NCBI GenBank assembly: GCA_035515075.1
Contig: DATJBZ010000009.1
Location: 1-64,000 of the forward strand
Direction: 5' to 3'
DNA length: 64,000 nucleotides
Origin: Moheibacter sp035515075
Lineage (GTDB): Bacteria > Bacteroidota > Bacteroidia > Flavobacteriales > Weeksellaceae
Part shown: positions 9,452-18,995 of the stretch, one piece after another
How positions within the stretch are numbered: position 1 is the first letter of the stretch
Layout: every line of letters begins with the position of its first letter
The notes under the pieces: generated by a model
What the model saw: only the letters and a program-made list of their open reading frames with translations
Databases searched by the model: none
Told to the model about the DNA's origin: nothing
Position numbers and translations under genes: made by a program

Positions 9452-9459
9452 TAACTTTG
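9452..9459 (+). promoter_or_regulatory. -7 box TAACTTTG of the AraC-type regulator
   Basis: Exact consensus box with a TTG 22 bases upstream (9427-9429). The next start codon is at 9514, implying a leader of about 50 bases. Confidence 0.55.
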
Positions 9460-9513
9460 GATCGACAGCTTGAACATGTATTTTGATTGTCTCACTCAAA
9501 TGAATAGAAATAG

Positions 9514-10707
9514 ATGTTGCACTTGATTGAATCCTATTTTTCAGTTTTAATGCTATTTGGCGCTTCACATGCAGCACTGAGTATTTACTTGTTGTTAAAA
9601 AATAAGCCATGTCCCTTTTCCAATAAAATGTTGGCTCTCTTGTTGTTCAGTTGGGGATTTTCATGTTATTGGTTTTTTGCTTACATCTTTCAAGCGCCTT
9701 TGTTCAGCCTCACTGTCACGACTTTTATTGGGCCGATGTTGGCGTTGACATTGTTTCCGCCTGTTTTTTTGTATGCTAAATATATGTTTTATGGTTACCA
9801 TCATTTTCAGTTAAAAGACCATTTACATTTCTTGCCGATTTATGTTTATCTACTTTTTACATTTTATTTGTACGCTGACAGTAATTTCTCCATTGCTGAA
9901 ATGCGGGAACACGAATGGTATCGTTGGCGAATGATTGTATCTGCTTATGTGGCGACTTTGCAAGGGCCATTTTATTTTATCAAAACCCGACGAATCTTGA
10001 ATTTGTGGCAACGCTCTTTGCACGAAAATTATTCTGACATTGAAAATCGTCAATTGGCTTGGTTCCAAAACATCAATTTTAGTTTTGCATTGGTTTTTAT
10101 CATAGGCGGAGTTTCAACTATTTTAAAAACGTCATTTATCAATCCCTATGCGTTGTACATGGGCTATCATGCAGTCATAGCTGTCAGTTTATCGTATATC
10201 ACTTTGATCATTTATAAATATCCCATTCTCTTTATGCAAAAGGAATCTGCTTTGCAAAATAATTCAAAAAAAGAAGATTTGGTGTGTGAATCAAAACAAG
10301 ACCAAGAAACGTCTGCTGTTTTATTCAACGATGAAGAGCATGCTTTGAGAAATGAAGAATTAGTCCAAAAGTTGGATACACTAATGGCGCAGCAAAAGCT
10401 CTATAAAAATCCGAACTTTAGCTTGAATGATTTGGCGCAAGCAACAGGAGAAAGTCGAAATGTGATTTCCTTTGTGCTCAATAATTATTTGAATAAAACA
10501 TTTTATCATTACATCAATGAATTGAGAATTGAAGAAAGCAAGGCGATGCTCGCGGATGAAAACATGCGGCATTTTTCAATTGAAGGCATCGCTGCCCAAT
10601 CGGGTTTCAAGACCATGTCTGTGTTTTATCGGTTTTTCAAAGACCTCGAAAAGGTAACGCCATCGGTTTACAGAAAAAAAAGCTTGGAAGAGAAATTAAA
10701 CGAATAA
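9514..10707 (+). CDS. Membrane-anchored AraC-family transcriptional regulator
   Basis: 397 residues. The first ~240 are hydrophobic with about seven predicted membrane helices. The last ~105 (KLYKNPNFSLNDLAQATGES... to SVYRKK) form a two-part AraC helix-turn-helix domain with HYINELRIEESKAML and IAAQSGFKTMSVFYRFFK. This layout, common in Flavobacteriia, suggests a sensor whose membrane part perceives a signal and whose DNA-binding part acts directly. It lies between the TonB receptor and the T9SS protein; regulation of either is possible but not shown. Confidence 0.85.
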   Translation: MLHLIESYFSVLMLFGASHAALSIYLLLKNKPCPFSNKMLALLLFSWGFSCYWFFAYIFQAPLFSLTVTTFIGPMLALTLFPPVFLYAKYMFYGYHHFQLKDHLHFLPIYVYLLFTFYLYADSNFSIAEMREHEWYRWRMIVSAYVATLQGPFYFIKTRRILNLWQRSLHENYSDIENRQLAWFQNINFSFALVFIIGGVSTILKTSFINPYALYMGYHAVIAVSLSYITLIIYKYPILFMQKESALQNNSKKEDLVCESKQDQETSAVLFNDEEHALRNEELVQKLDTLMAQQKLYKNPNFSLNDLAQATGESRNVISFVLNNYLNKTFYHYINELRIEESKAMLADENMRHFSIEGIAAQSGFKTMSVFYRFFKDLEKVTPSVYRKKSLEEKLNE

Positions 10708-10842
10708 ATGTGTTTAAAGGCGGTTTTTGCTTTGTTTGGGACGAAAAGGAGTTCAACAACTTGCGCTTTTCGAATTAAACCAAGTAGTTTGTAAAGCAAA
10801 AAATAATTATTAAATAAAAACAACGAAATTAAAAACACTAAA

Positions 10843-13800
10843 ATGAGAAACACAAACAATTTATTATGGCTGTTTTTGCTTTTTTGCTGGTTCGGCAAAT
10901 TGCAGGGACAGTTGCATTCTTTTAAAGATGATGTAGAATCGCATGCTGATTTTCAGCAAAACGCTTTGATCGGATGGACTTCGCTAGATTTGGATGGTCT
11001 CAATACCGCCGGTCCTTTTCAAGGATTTCCTGGAAAAGGCGGTCCGCTCGGCTTCATGGTTTATACGCCATCGGAAACAGATCCGCCCAACGTATTGGAA
11101 AATTACATTCCCCATTCCGGAAAAAAATATTTTGTGAGCATTTCTTCTTGGGATGGTCCGGTCAATGATTGGTTGATTTCAGATGAATTGGCCAATCCAA
11201 CAGGTGGTAAATTTTCATTTTATGCGAAAAGTGCTGCCGATTATGCTGGAGATGATCAATTTAAAATCGGTTATTCGATGACTGGAACGGCTCCTGGAGA
11301 TTTCATATTTTTAAACAATGGAAACACAGTGAAGCCAACTTTGAATTGGAATAAATTTGAATACACCATTCCAGCGGGAGCCAAACATTTGGCCATCAAT
11401 TGCGTTTCGCAAGCGGTGATGTTGTTGATTGATGACCTTGAGTTTTCACCGACAATTGCTGCAACTGCACCAGGAATGATCAGTGGTTTTTCCATGGAGC
11501 CGCAATTGGGTGCGGAGGTGAAAGCGAATTTCAACTGGACCAATCCTACATTGGACAATAGCGGCAATGCTTTGGCCAATTTGACAGGTGTGAAAGTTTA
11601 CAGAGGAACGCATCCAATGAATTTGGTCGAAATCGCAGATCTGCCTTCAGGCGTAGGGCAAAGCATGAATTATGTAGATGATTTGCCAGGTGAAGGAGTT
11701 TACATGCACAAGTTCGTCCCATACAATAGCAATGGAGCGGGTGTTGAATATGCAACTCCTTTGACGTTTTTTGGTTTTGAAACAACTCCAGGAGCGCCGG
11801 CCAATGTGGTTTTTACGCAAAATGCCAGTGGTCAAACGGTGATTTCTTGGGATGAAGTAGATTATGGAGAAACAGGAGGTGTTTTAGAAAATCCAGTGGT
11901 GGGTTATACGATTCGTCGAAGTTTAGGGGCAACAACAGAAACTTTGGTTGAAATGCACCCTACAACAAGTTTTACCGAAGCGACCATTCCTACTTTGAAT
12001 TTGTACACCTATACAATCACGGCGCAAACAAGTCCAACTGATTGGGGCATTCCAACAGTGGTTTCAGCGCCTTCAGGAATGAATACCCAACAAGTTTCAG
12101 TGACCAGTGGAAATACAGCTGCGGAGCAGCCGTTTGAATTGGGCAACAAATCCATCATTTCTCAAAGCATTTATACGCCAGCAGAAATCGGTGAGGGTGG
12201 CTTAATTACTTCCATTAGTTATTTTGGAAATTTGGGTACTACGGCGACAGTTCATTATAAAATTTACATGAGTACAACCAATCGTTCAACTTTTGGGACC
12301 ACGCTAAACAATGCGGTTTGGGAATATTTTGGCAACCAGAAATTGGTGTTTGATGGTGAAATATATTTTCGTGCTGGACAAAATGCTTATACCATTGAGT
12401 TAGATCAGCCTTTTTATTACGATGAGAATACGAATGAAAACGTAATTATTACGATTGTAAAACCTTTGACTAATAATACAACCAATGGAAATCCTCAAGA
12501 ATTTTACAATACATCTGTTGAAGGCATGCGGACCTATTATGCCAACGGATATTCCGTTGATTTAAGTGTGATCTCAACTCAGCCTGCAGCTTGGTCCACC
12601 GATGAAGTGCCAACGATTCCAAGCATTGTTTTAGAGAAAAACACGAGTTATGGTAGCCTTTCAGGAACGGTGACTTTGTTTTCTGATGGAAGTCCAATGG
12701 AAGATGTAACTGTAACCATTACACCAGATGCATCAGGTTTTCAAACCGAATCAACTTTGACAGATAGCGATGGATTGTACAGCATTCCTGCGTTAATTCC
12801 TGGAAACTATACGGCAACTTTCACCAAAAACGCATTCAACACGATTGAAGTTGAATTTACTGTTGTCGCTAGTGAAAACAAGGTAATCGATGTAGAAATG
12901 GACAATTCTTTGCCCATCTTGATTTCAGGAAAGGTACAGGATGCTGCCGGAGTTGGAATTGAAGGTGTTAGTTTAAATTTAAGTGGATTTTCAACTTTTA
13001 CGACAGTAAGTGATGCGACTGGGAACTTTAGCTTGGAAGCATTTGCTACCAAACAATATGATTTGGCAGCCGTTCATCCATTGTATTCGACAGAAAGTAT
13101 TTCATTCAGTAGTGAAGCCAATGACTTCACTTTGGCGCCAATTGTTTTAACGCTTGATGCACACAAGCCGACCAGTGTCGTGGCAGTCAACAACAATGAT
13201 GTAGGCGAAGTAAGTTGGGAAAAACCTGTGGGCTATTTCAACGAAACCATGTTGGGTTGGGGAAGTTTCATTACCGCAGGAGATGCTTGGGGGAATGGAA
13301 ATGATCCGTTCATGGCAGGGATCCGATTTGAAACAACAGATTTGGTCAGTCAATTGGAAGAAGGTGCAGCCTTGACGCATGTGAAAGTTTATTTTGCCAA
13401 TCATGCTGAAGTGATTATCAAAGTTTTTGAAGGACCCAATGCACAAAATTTGGTGCATGAACAAAACGTTTCCATTCCAGAAGAAGATTGGTACGTGATA
13501 GAATTGACCCATGCTTTGCTCATTGACCCAACCAAAGAATTGTGGATTGGTGTGGATTTCTTAGCAGGACAATACGGTGCTTATCCGATCGGACTAGACG
13601 ATGGTCCTAATGCACCGGGTAAAAAAGGCAGCATGAAATATGAAAATGGCAGTTGGGCGCAAATGAGTTTGACCAATAAAAACTGGAACATTTATGGAAT
13701 TGCGAACAATACCATGGAGGCCAATCCTTCCGGTTACAAGGTTTTTAGAAGTCCTGCAAGTGAAAATAACTGGACCGAATTGACGCCTACAGCAATTGCA

Positions 13801-15183
13801 ACAACATCTTTCAATGATGCAACTTTGAACAGCGCAGCGCCTAATTTGTACAAATATGGCGTAGAAGCTTACTATGGCAGTGATTTGGTTTCTGAAAAAG
13901 GAATTTCCAATGAAATTGAACATAAAATGTTCTTTGACTTTGAATTGACTTTGGTTCCTGATTTTGGAAGTGCTGAAGGTGCTTATATTTCCATTTGGAA
14001 TGACGAGAATTTTGCGGAAACATTCATGCCCAATGCAGCATCTGTGGTATTGCCTCATTTGATGCATGGAACCTATAATTTAAGTATAGAATTAGACAAC
14101 TATGCAATGGTCACGTTGACAGAGGTGGTCGTTGGTGAAAATGGTGGATTGACTGTGCCTTTGGAACTGTTGAAAGTGCAGCCGTCCCATTTGACAGCAA
14201 ATATCTTGAATTCAACTTCGGCAACGATCAATTGGGCTTTGCATCAGACTTTTACAGAAAGGTTTGAGCGTTATCAAGATTTTGAACGCCAAACAATTGG
14301 AGATTATTTGATGAAGGATTTGGATGGTTTGCCCACCTATGTTTACAATAATTTCACTTGGCCCAACGCAGGAGTGCCTATGGCATTCATGATTTTCAAT
14401 CCATTTGCGACTACGCCAGCTGTTGAAATGTCTACTGTTTCTGGACGAAGATTTTTGTCAGGATTTGCAGGGCCAGATGGCGCCAACAATGATTGGTTCA
14501 TCGTTCCTGCTGGAAGTGGAGACTTCAAATTTAGTGCTGCGTCTTTGGTAGGGGCACAGCCAGAGAAAATCCGTGTGTGGTATTCTGTAACTGGAACTGA
14601 GGTGGCCGATTTTACTGCCTTTGGCAATGTGATTACCGTTCCTGCAAACTGGACAGAATATTCATTTGAAGCACCAGAAAACACGAAATATGTAGCGGTT
14701 CAATTCGTCAGCAATGACAGTTATATTCTGAAAGTTGATGATATGACGTATGAAAAAGGATACGATCATGCGCTTTCTTACAACATCTATTTGGATGGAA
14801 CATTGGTCGCTGAAAACGTGGTGGACATGAATTATACCTTTGAAGATTTGTCGCTTTCGACCCAATCGCATTTGGCAGAAGTAGAAGCAGTGTATGAAAC
14901 AGGCGTTTCAGAAAAAACGGAAATACTTCTTTCTCTGATGAATGTAGAAGATCCTTTGGCAAATGATTTCAAGGTGTATCCAAATCCTTCAAAAGGCGAA
15001 TTTTGGGTTGAATTGGAAGAAAAGTCAGAGGTGAAAATCTATGATTTACATGGAAGAATGTTGTATTCAGATGTGGTGAATGTTGGAAAAACGATGATAA
15101 AACACGATTATCCTGCAGGGACTTACATCTTGACCCTTCAATCTGAAAAAGGAAAAACATCTAAAAAGTTGATTTTTCTATAA
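10843..15183 (+). CDS. Large secreted multidomain protein with T9SS type A sorting domain
   Basis: 1446 residues. Signal peptide (about 1-23). An N-terminal choice-of-anchor J / cleaved-adhesin-like domain (about 24-205, with NDWLISDEL and IDDLEF) is followed by fibronectin-III-like segments. Two carboxypeptidase-regulatory-like sandwiches lie at about 605-690 and 692-770. A second choice-of-anchor J domain lies at about 1140-1310 (NNDWFIVP, KVDDMTYEK). The C-terminal sorting domain contains FKVYPNPSKGEFWVE and ends with a KKLIFL-type tail. It should be exported by T9SS to the cell surface. No catalytic motif was seen, so an adhesin or substrate-binding role is possible but unproven. Confidence 0.9.
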   Translation: MRNTNNLLWLFLLFCWFGKLQGQLHSFKDDVESHADFQQNALIGWTSLDLDGLNTAGPFQGFPGKGGPLGFMVYTPSETDPPNVLENYIPHSGKKYFVSISSWDGPVNDWLISDELANPTGGKFSFYAKSAADYAGDDQFKIGYSMTGTAPGDFIFLNNGNTVKPTLNWNKFEYTIPAGAKHLAINCVSQAVMLLIDDLEFSPTIAATAPGMISGFSMEPQLGAEVKANFNWTNPTLDNSGNALANLTGVKVYRGTHPMNLVEIADLPSGVGQSMNYVDDLPGEGVYMHKFVPYNSNGAGVEYATPLTFFGFETTPGAPANVVFTQNASGQTVISWDEVDYGETGGVLENPVVGYTIRRSLGATTETLVEMHPTTSFTEATIPTLNLYTYTITAQTSPTDWGIPTVVSAPSGMNTQQVSVTSGNTAAEQPFELGNKSIISQSIYTPAEIGEGGLITSISYFGNLGTTATVHYKIYMSTTNRSTFGTTLNNAVWEYFGNQKLVFDGEIYFRAGQNAYTIELDQPFYYDENTNENVIITIVKPLTNNTTNGNPQEFYNTSVEGMRTYYANGYSVDLSVISTQPAAWSTDEVPTIPSIVLEKNTSYGSLSGTVTLFSDGSPMEDVTVTITPDASGFQTESTLTDSDGLYSIPALIPGNYTATFTKNAFNTIEVEFTVVASENKVIDVEMDNSLPILISGKVQDAAGVGIEGVSLNLSGFSTFTTVSDATGNFSLEAFATKQYDLAAVHPLYSTESISFSSEANDFTLAPIVLTLDAHKPTSVVAVNNNDVGEVSWEKPVGYFNETMLGWGSFITAGDAWGNGNDPFMAGIRFETTDLVSQLEEGAALTHVKVYFANHAEVIIKVFEGPNAQNLVHEQNVSIPEEDWYVIELTHALLIDPTKELWIGVDFLAGQYGAYPIGLDDGPNAPGKKGSMKYENGSWAQMSLTNKNWNIYGIANNTMEANPSGYKVFRSPASENNWTELTPTAIATTSFNDATLNSAAPNLYKYGVEAYYGSDLVSEKGISNEIEHKMFFDFELTLVPDFGSAEGAYISIWNDENFAETFMPNAASVVLPHLMHGTYNLSIELDNYAMVTLTEVVVGENGGLTVPLELLKVQPSHLTANILNSTSATINWALHQTFTERFERYQDFERQTIGDYLMKDLDGLPTYVYNNFTWPNAGVPMAFMIFNPFATTPAVEMSTVSGRRFLSGFAGPDGANNDWFIVPAGSGDFKFSAASLVGAQPEKIRVWYSVTGTEVADFTAFGNVITVPANWTEYSFEAPENTKYVAVQFVSNDSYILKVDDMTYEKGYDHALSYNIYLDGTLVAENVVDMNYTFEDLSLSTQSHLAEVEAVYETGVSEKTEILLSLMNVEDPLANDFKVYPNPSKGEFWVELEEKSEVKIYDLHGRMLYSDVVNVGKTMIKHDYPAGTYILTLQSEKGKTSKKLIFL

Positions 15184-15203
15184 AGTTAAGTAGTTTAATA
15201 AAT

Positions 15204-15243
15204 AAAAATCCGTTTCGTGAAATTTCATGAAACGGATTTTTTT
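15204..15243 (+). terminator. Intrinsic terminator after the large T9SS gene
   Basis: AAAAATCCGTTTC (15204-15216) pairs with GAAACGGATTTTT (15229-15241), and the loop itself contains the palindrome TGAAATTTCA. A T-run ends the stem. Confidence 0.8.
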
Positions 15244-15280
15244 ATAGAATCAAGCTTCTCCAAAACAAAGTGCGATTGCT

Positions 15281-15288
15281 TATCTTTA
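15281..15288 (+). promoter_or_regulatory. Near-consensus -7 box TATCTTTA upstream of hutH
   Basis: One base off the TAnnTTTG consensus, 19 bases before the hutH ATG. Its position argues for the start at 15307 rather than a longer reading that would begin at 15217 inside the preceding terminator. Confidence 0.4.
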
Positions 15289-15306
15289 CCGCTTAAATTT
15301 TACGCA

Positions 15307-16818
15307 ATGAATCAAAAAATATATGGAGTGGACCATTGGTCGATTTCCGATGCCATGGACATTCTGCATGGAAAAACAAAAGCAGTTTACAACGACCAAG
15401 CCAAAATGCAATTGGAGAAATCCGCACAAAATGTACAATCGATTGTCCATTCAGGCATGGTGGTATATGGCATCAATACGGGATTTGGACCACTTTGTGA
15501 CACCCAAATTTCAAAAGAAGACACCCAGAAATTGCAGGAAAACTTATTGATCAGCCATGCGGTTGGTGTCGGGAATCCGATTCAAAAAGAGATTTCGAAA
15601 TTGATGTTGATTGCGAAATTGCATGCTTTGGCCAAAGGTTTTTCAGGCATTTCTTTGCCTACTTTTGAGCGAATTTTATGGTTTTTGGAAAACGACATCA
15701 TTCCTGTCGTGCCGGAACAAGGTTCAGTAGGCGCTTCGGGGGATTTGGCGCCACTTTCTCATTTGTTTTTGCCTTTGATGGGTGAGGGAAAAGTATGGTA
15801 CAAAAATGAAATCAAACCTACGGCGGAAGTTTTGAAGGAATTCAATTTACAACCTGTGGAACTGCAAGCCAAAGAAGGGTTGGGGTTGATCAACGGCACC
15901 CAATTTATTTTGGCGCATGCTTTGGTTGGATTGGACAAATTCGGTTATTTATTGGATTTGGCAGATGTGATTGGCGCGATGAGTTTAGAAGCTTATTCGG
16001 GGTTGAAATCGCCTTTTATGAAAGAATTGCACGAAGTTCGTCCGTTTGAAGGAACCAAAAAAGTCGCAGCTCGAATCTGGAAATTATTGGAAAATTCAGA
16101 AATTATCGACAACCAAGATTTCCCACGCGTGCAAGATCCGTATTCATTGCGTTGCATGCCTCAAGTGCATGGTGCGTCGAGAAATGCGTGGATGCATTTG
16201 CGCGATATGGCAGAAGTGGAATTGAATGCCGTAACCGATAATCCGATTGTGTTGGACGAAAAAACCGCCATCAGTGGTGGGAATTTTCATGGTCAACCCA
16301 TGGCGATGGTCTTGGATTATGCCACTTTGGCTGCTTCTGAATTAGGAAATATTTCAGACAGAAGAAGTTATTTGTTGTTGGAAGGAAAGCATGGTTTGCC
16401 GCGTTTGTTGACCGAAAGTTCCGGTTTGGATTCAGGATTCATGATTCCACAATATACTTCCGCAGCCTTGTGTACTGAAAATAAAACCCTATGTTTTCCT
16501 GCTTCGGCAGACAGTATTCCGACTTCTTTGGGACAAGAAGATCATGTGTCAATGGGCAGTATTTCAGGCAGGAAATTCAATCAAGTTTTGGGGAATTTAG
16601 AGAAAATATTGGCGATCGAATTGATGTATGCTTGTCAAGGTTTGGAATTCAGAAGACCTTTGAAATCCAGTCCGATTTTGGAAGAAGTTTTTGCTTTGGT
16701 TCGAACGAAAGTGTCGAAATTAGAAGAAGATCGATTGATTGGTGAAGACATTTTAGCGGTGATCGAATTGATTCAAGGAAAGGAATTGAAAGCAATCATT
16801 TCGAAAGTGGGAATTTGA
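15307..16818 (+). CDS. hutH: Histidine ammonia-lyase
   Basis: 503-residue enzyme that deaminates histidine to urocanate, first step of histidine degradation. The MIO-forming Ala143-Ser144-Gly145 is seen in GSVGASGDLAPLSH. The segments YGINTGFG, NGTQ, and QDPYSLRC are the usual active-site stretches. The start at 15307 gives the normal family length; the reading frame is open further upstream into a terminator. No other hut gene is in the window, so the rest of the pathway must lie elsewhere. Confidence 0.96.
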   Translation: MNQKIYGVDHWSISDAMDILHGKTKAVYNDQAKMQLEKSAQNVQSIVHSGMVVYGINTGFGPLCDTQISKEDTQKLQENLLISHAVGVGNPIQKEISKLMLIAKLHALAKGFSGISLPTFERILWFLENDIIPVVPEQGSVGASGDLAPLSHLFLPLMGEGKVWYKNEIKPTAEVLKEFNLQPVELQAKEGLGLINGTQFILAHALVGLDKFGYLLDLADVIGAMSLEAYSGLKSPFMKELHEVRPFEGTKKVAARIWKLLENSEIIDNQDFPRVQDPYSLRCMPQVHGASRNAWMHLRDMAEVELNAVTDNPIVLDEKTAISGGNFHGQPMAMVLDYATLAASELGNISDRRSYLLLEGKHGLPRLLTESSGLDSGFMIPQYTSAALCTENKTLCFPASADSIPTSLGQEDHVSMGSISGRKFNQVLGNLEKILAIELMYACQGLEFRRPLKSSPILEEVFALVRTKVSKLEEDRLIGEDILAVIELIQGKELKAIISKVGI

Positions 16819-16888
16819 TAGGTAACAGGTGTTAAGAATGTTATGATAGGGTGATTGAGCCTGTCGAAATCAGCTTGTCGAAATCATC

Positions 16889-16921
16889 AGCCTTGTCAAG
16901 GTTTGAAACCTTGACAAGGCT
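16889..16921. repeat. Perfect 16-base inverted repeat, intergenic
   Basis: AGCCTTGTCAAGGTTT, one G, then its exact complement, followed by TTTTAG. Upstream are two partial copies of cTGTCGAAATC. It can act as the hutH terminator. The sequence style (CCTTGTCAAGGTTT) resembles dispersed intergenic repeats of Flavobacteriia, so it may be a mobile REP-like unit reused as a terminator. Confidence 0.7.
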
Positions 16922-16961
16922 TTTTAGTTAAACTAGATTTTTCTCAAATCATAAACCAAAC

Positions 16962-16994
16962 AAAAGAAGCCATTTCATTGAAATGGCTTCTTTT
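16962..16994. terminator. Bidirectional hairpin between hutH and sod
   Basis: AAAAGAAGCCATTTCA and TGAAATGGCTTCTTTT are perfect complements separated by one base (so the tip must open). The hairpin is A-flanked on one side and T-flanked on the other, as expected for a terminator usable from both strands, chiefly for sod. Confidence 0.7.
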
Positions 16995-17013
16995 ACTTTT
17001 TATTAGGAAAAAA

Positions 17014-17610
17014 TTATCCTTTGAACAATTCAGCAACTTTGTCCCAGTTCACCACATTGAAAAATGCGTTGATGTAGTCAGGACGACGGTTTTGGTAGTT
17101 CAAATAATACGCGTGCTCCCAAACGTCCAATCCTAAAATCGGCGTTCCTTCGCAACCTACATCGGGCATCAAAGGATTGTCTTGATTTGGCGTAGAACAA
17201 ACTTCTAACTTTCCGTCTTTCACAACCAACCAAGCCCAGCCTGAGCCAAATCGCGTAGCTGCTGCTTTTGAGAATTCATCTTTGAAGTTCTCGAAAGATC
17301 CAAAAGCAGCATCGATGGCTTCAGCTAATTCCCCAGATGGATTTCCGCCCCCGTTTGGTGCCATGATTGTCCAGAACAAATTGTGGTTATAGTATCCTCC
17401 GCCATTGTTTCTAACAGCAGGTTTGTCCATTCCTTTTTGTAAGATTTCTTCAATTGAAAGTCCCGCTAAATCCGTTCCTTCAATAGCAGCATTTAGATTG
17501 TTGGTATATGCAGCATGGTGTTTTCCGTGGTGGATTTCCATTGTTTTTGCGTCAATGTTTGGTTCTAATGCATCAAATGCATACGGTAATTTTGGTAATT
17601 CAAATGCCAT
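17014..17610 (-). CDS. sod: Superoxide dismutase (Fe/Mn family)
   Basis: 198 residues. It dismutates superoxide to oxygen and hydrogen peroxide in the cytoplasm. The four metal ligands are in place: MEIHHGKHHAAY (His27 region), NGGGYYNHNLFW (second His), and DVWEHAYYLNYQNRRPDY (Asp and His). FGSGWAWLV is the central signature. Metal choice (Fe, Mn or cambialistic) cannot be decided by eye. Single-gene unit with its own promoter and terminator. Confidence 0.97.
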   Translation of the reverse strand: MAFELPKLPYAFDALEPNIDAKTMEIHHGKHHAAYTNNLNAAIEGTDLAGLSIEEILQKGMDKPAVRNNGGGYYNHNLFWTIMAPNGGGNPSGELAEAIDAAFGSFENFKDEFSKAAATRFGSGWAWLVVKDGKLEVCSTPNQDNPLMPDVGCEGTPILGLDVWEHAYYLNYQNRRPDYINAFFNVVNWDKVAELFKG

Positions 17611-17652
17611 GATTTTATGGTTTTAAATGTTAATACTAAATTTTGTTTAGCT

Positions 17653-17660
17653 CAAAGATA
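17653..17660 (-). promoter_or_regulatory. -7 box TATCTTTG of sod promoter
   Basis: CAAAGATA on the plus strand, 43 bases upstream of the sod start. Confidence 0.55.
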
Positions 17661-17747
17661 CGGCTGAATTTTATAATGTAGATGAAGTCTAAATTAAAAC
17701 TTCTAATTGGTCGATAAATTTTATAAATTGCAAGGATAAATTGCTGC

Positions 17748-18995
17748 ATGAAATCCATTCGAATTTTTCTATTCCGTTTTTTAAAAATAGTTTCCATTCT
17801 CTTGTTGTTGGCGATAGGTTTGTTGTATCTGACAGGCAATGATTACATCATCAGAGGCGCACAATTGACGTATTTGAAAGGGCATAAAACTGCGAATATC
17901 GATGATTACAAAGATTTTGACAACAACATTGTTTTGGCAGGAAAACCTCAACCTTGGTTAAAACATGATTTGTACAACCAAATTCCTTTGACCGAAACTT
18001 TGGCGAAAGAATTGGAAGATTATGGTTCGATTGGTTTTTTTGTTGTCAAAGATGGTGAAGCGCTTTGGGAATATTATTGGGACGGTTATTCAGAAGAAAG
18101 TTTGACCAATTCTTTCTCGATGTCCAAATCGGTGGTGACCATGCTTTTAGGAAAAGCGATTGAACAAGGTTATATCCAATCTTTGGATCAGCCGATTACT
18201 GATTTTTTGACAGAATTTAAGGATGATGCTTTGGCGCAAAAATGTACTGTTGGCGATTTGTCGGCCATGACTTCAGGCTATGATTGGAGCGAAGATTATT
18301 ATGGCGTTTTCAATCCAACGGCCAAAGCCTATTATGGAAACAACATTGAAAAACAAATGCTCAGTCGAAAGTTCATCCAAGAGCCGGGCGGACATTTCAA
18401 CTATTTATCCAGTGATACCCAATTGTTGGCGATTGTTTTACAAAGAGCAGTCGGCGTGAGTATTTCGCAGTATTTACAAGAAGAATTTTGGCAACCGATG
18501 GGCATGGAAAAAGATGCGTATTGGTCCAAAGATCGAAAAGATGGTATGGAAAAAGCTTATTGTTGTTTGAATTCCAATGTGAGAGATTTCGCGAAATTAG
18601 GGCAATTATTATTGAAACAAGGCAACTGGCACGGAAAACAAATTTTGGACAGTGCTTTTGTTGAAAAAATGATTACGCCCAACGCCAAAGCTTTCAGTCC
18701 AGGAGAACACCAAAGGTATGGTTATTCGATCTGGATGGATACCGAACATCAGCCCAATTTTTATGGTTTGATGGGGCATTTGGGGCAAAGAGTGATTGTG
18801 GTGCCGAGCGAAGATTTGGTGATCGTTCGTTTGGGACATGAAAAAGATGCACGCGATGAAAACCGTGGCTTTTTGGACAATGACACCTATTATTTTGTCG
18901 ATGAAGTCATGAAAATGCTCAAAGAAAATAACCTGCTAAAACCGATAGATCATGAAAAACATTCCTTCCACCAAGATTCTCTTTCTCGATATTGA
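17748..18995 (+). CDS. Serine hydrolase of the class C beta-lactamase / esterase family
   Basis: 415 residues with an N-terminal hydrophobic anchor (about 6-29), so probably facing the periplasm. The nucleophile motif SxxK is Ser124-Met-Ser-Lys127 in NSFSMSKS. The second-site Tyr is in GGHFNYLSSDTQLLA. A HLGQR near the C-terminus takes the place of the KTG box. Family members include 6-aminohexanoate-dimer hydrolases, esterases and D-aminopeptidases, and lactamase activity should not be assumed. Its 3' end overlaps the next gene by 44 bases. Confidence 0.88.
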   Translation: MKSIRIFLFRFLKIVSILLLLAIGLLYLTGNDYIIRGAQLTYLKGHKTANIDDYKDFDNNIVLAGKPQPWLKHDLYNQIPLTETLAKELEDYGSIGFFVVKDGEALWEYYWDGYSEESLTNSFSMSKSVVTMLLGKAIEQGYIQSLDQPITDFLTEFKDDALAQKCTVGDLSAMTSGYDWSEDYYGVFNPTAKAYYGNNIEKQMLSRKFIQEPGGHFNYLSSDTQLLAIVLQRAVGVSISQYLQEEFWQPMGMEKDAYWSKDRKDGMEKAYCCLNSNVRDFAKLGQLLLKQGNWHGKQILDSAFVEKMITPNAKAFSPGEHQRYGYSIWMDTEHQPNFYGLMGHLGQRVIVVPSEDLVIVRLGHEKDARDENRGFLDNDTYYFVDEVMKMLKENNLLKPIDHEKHSFHQDSLSRY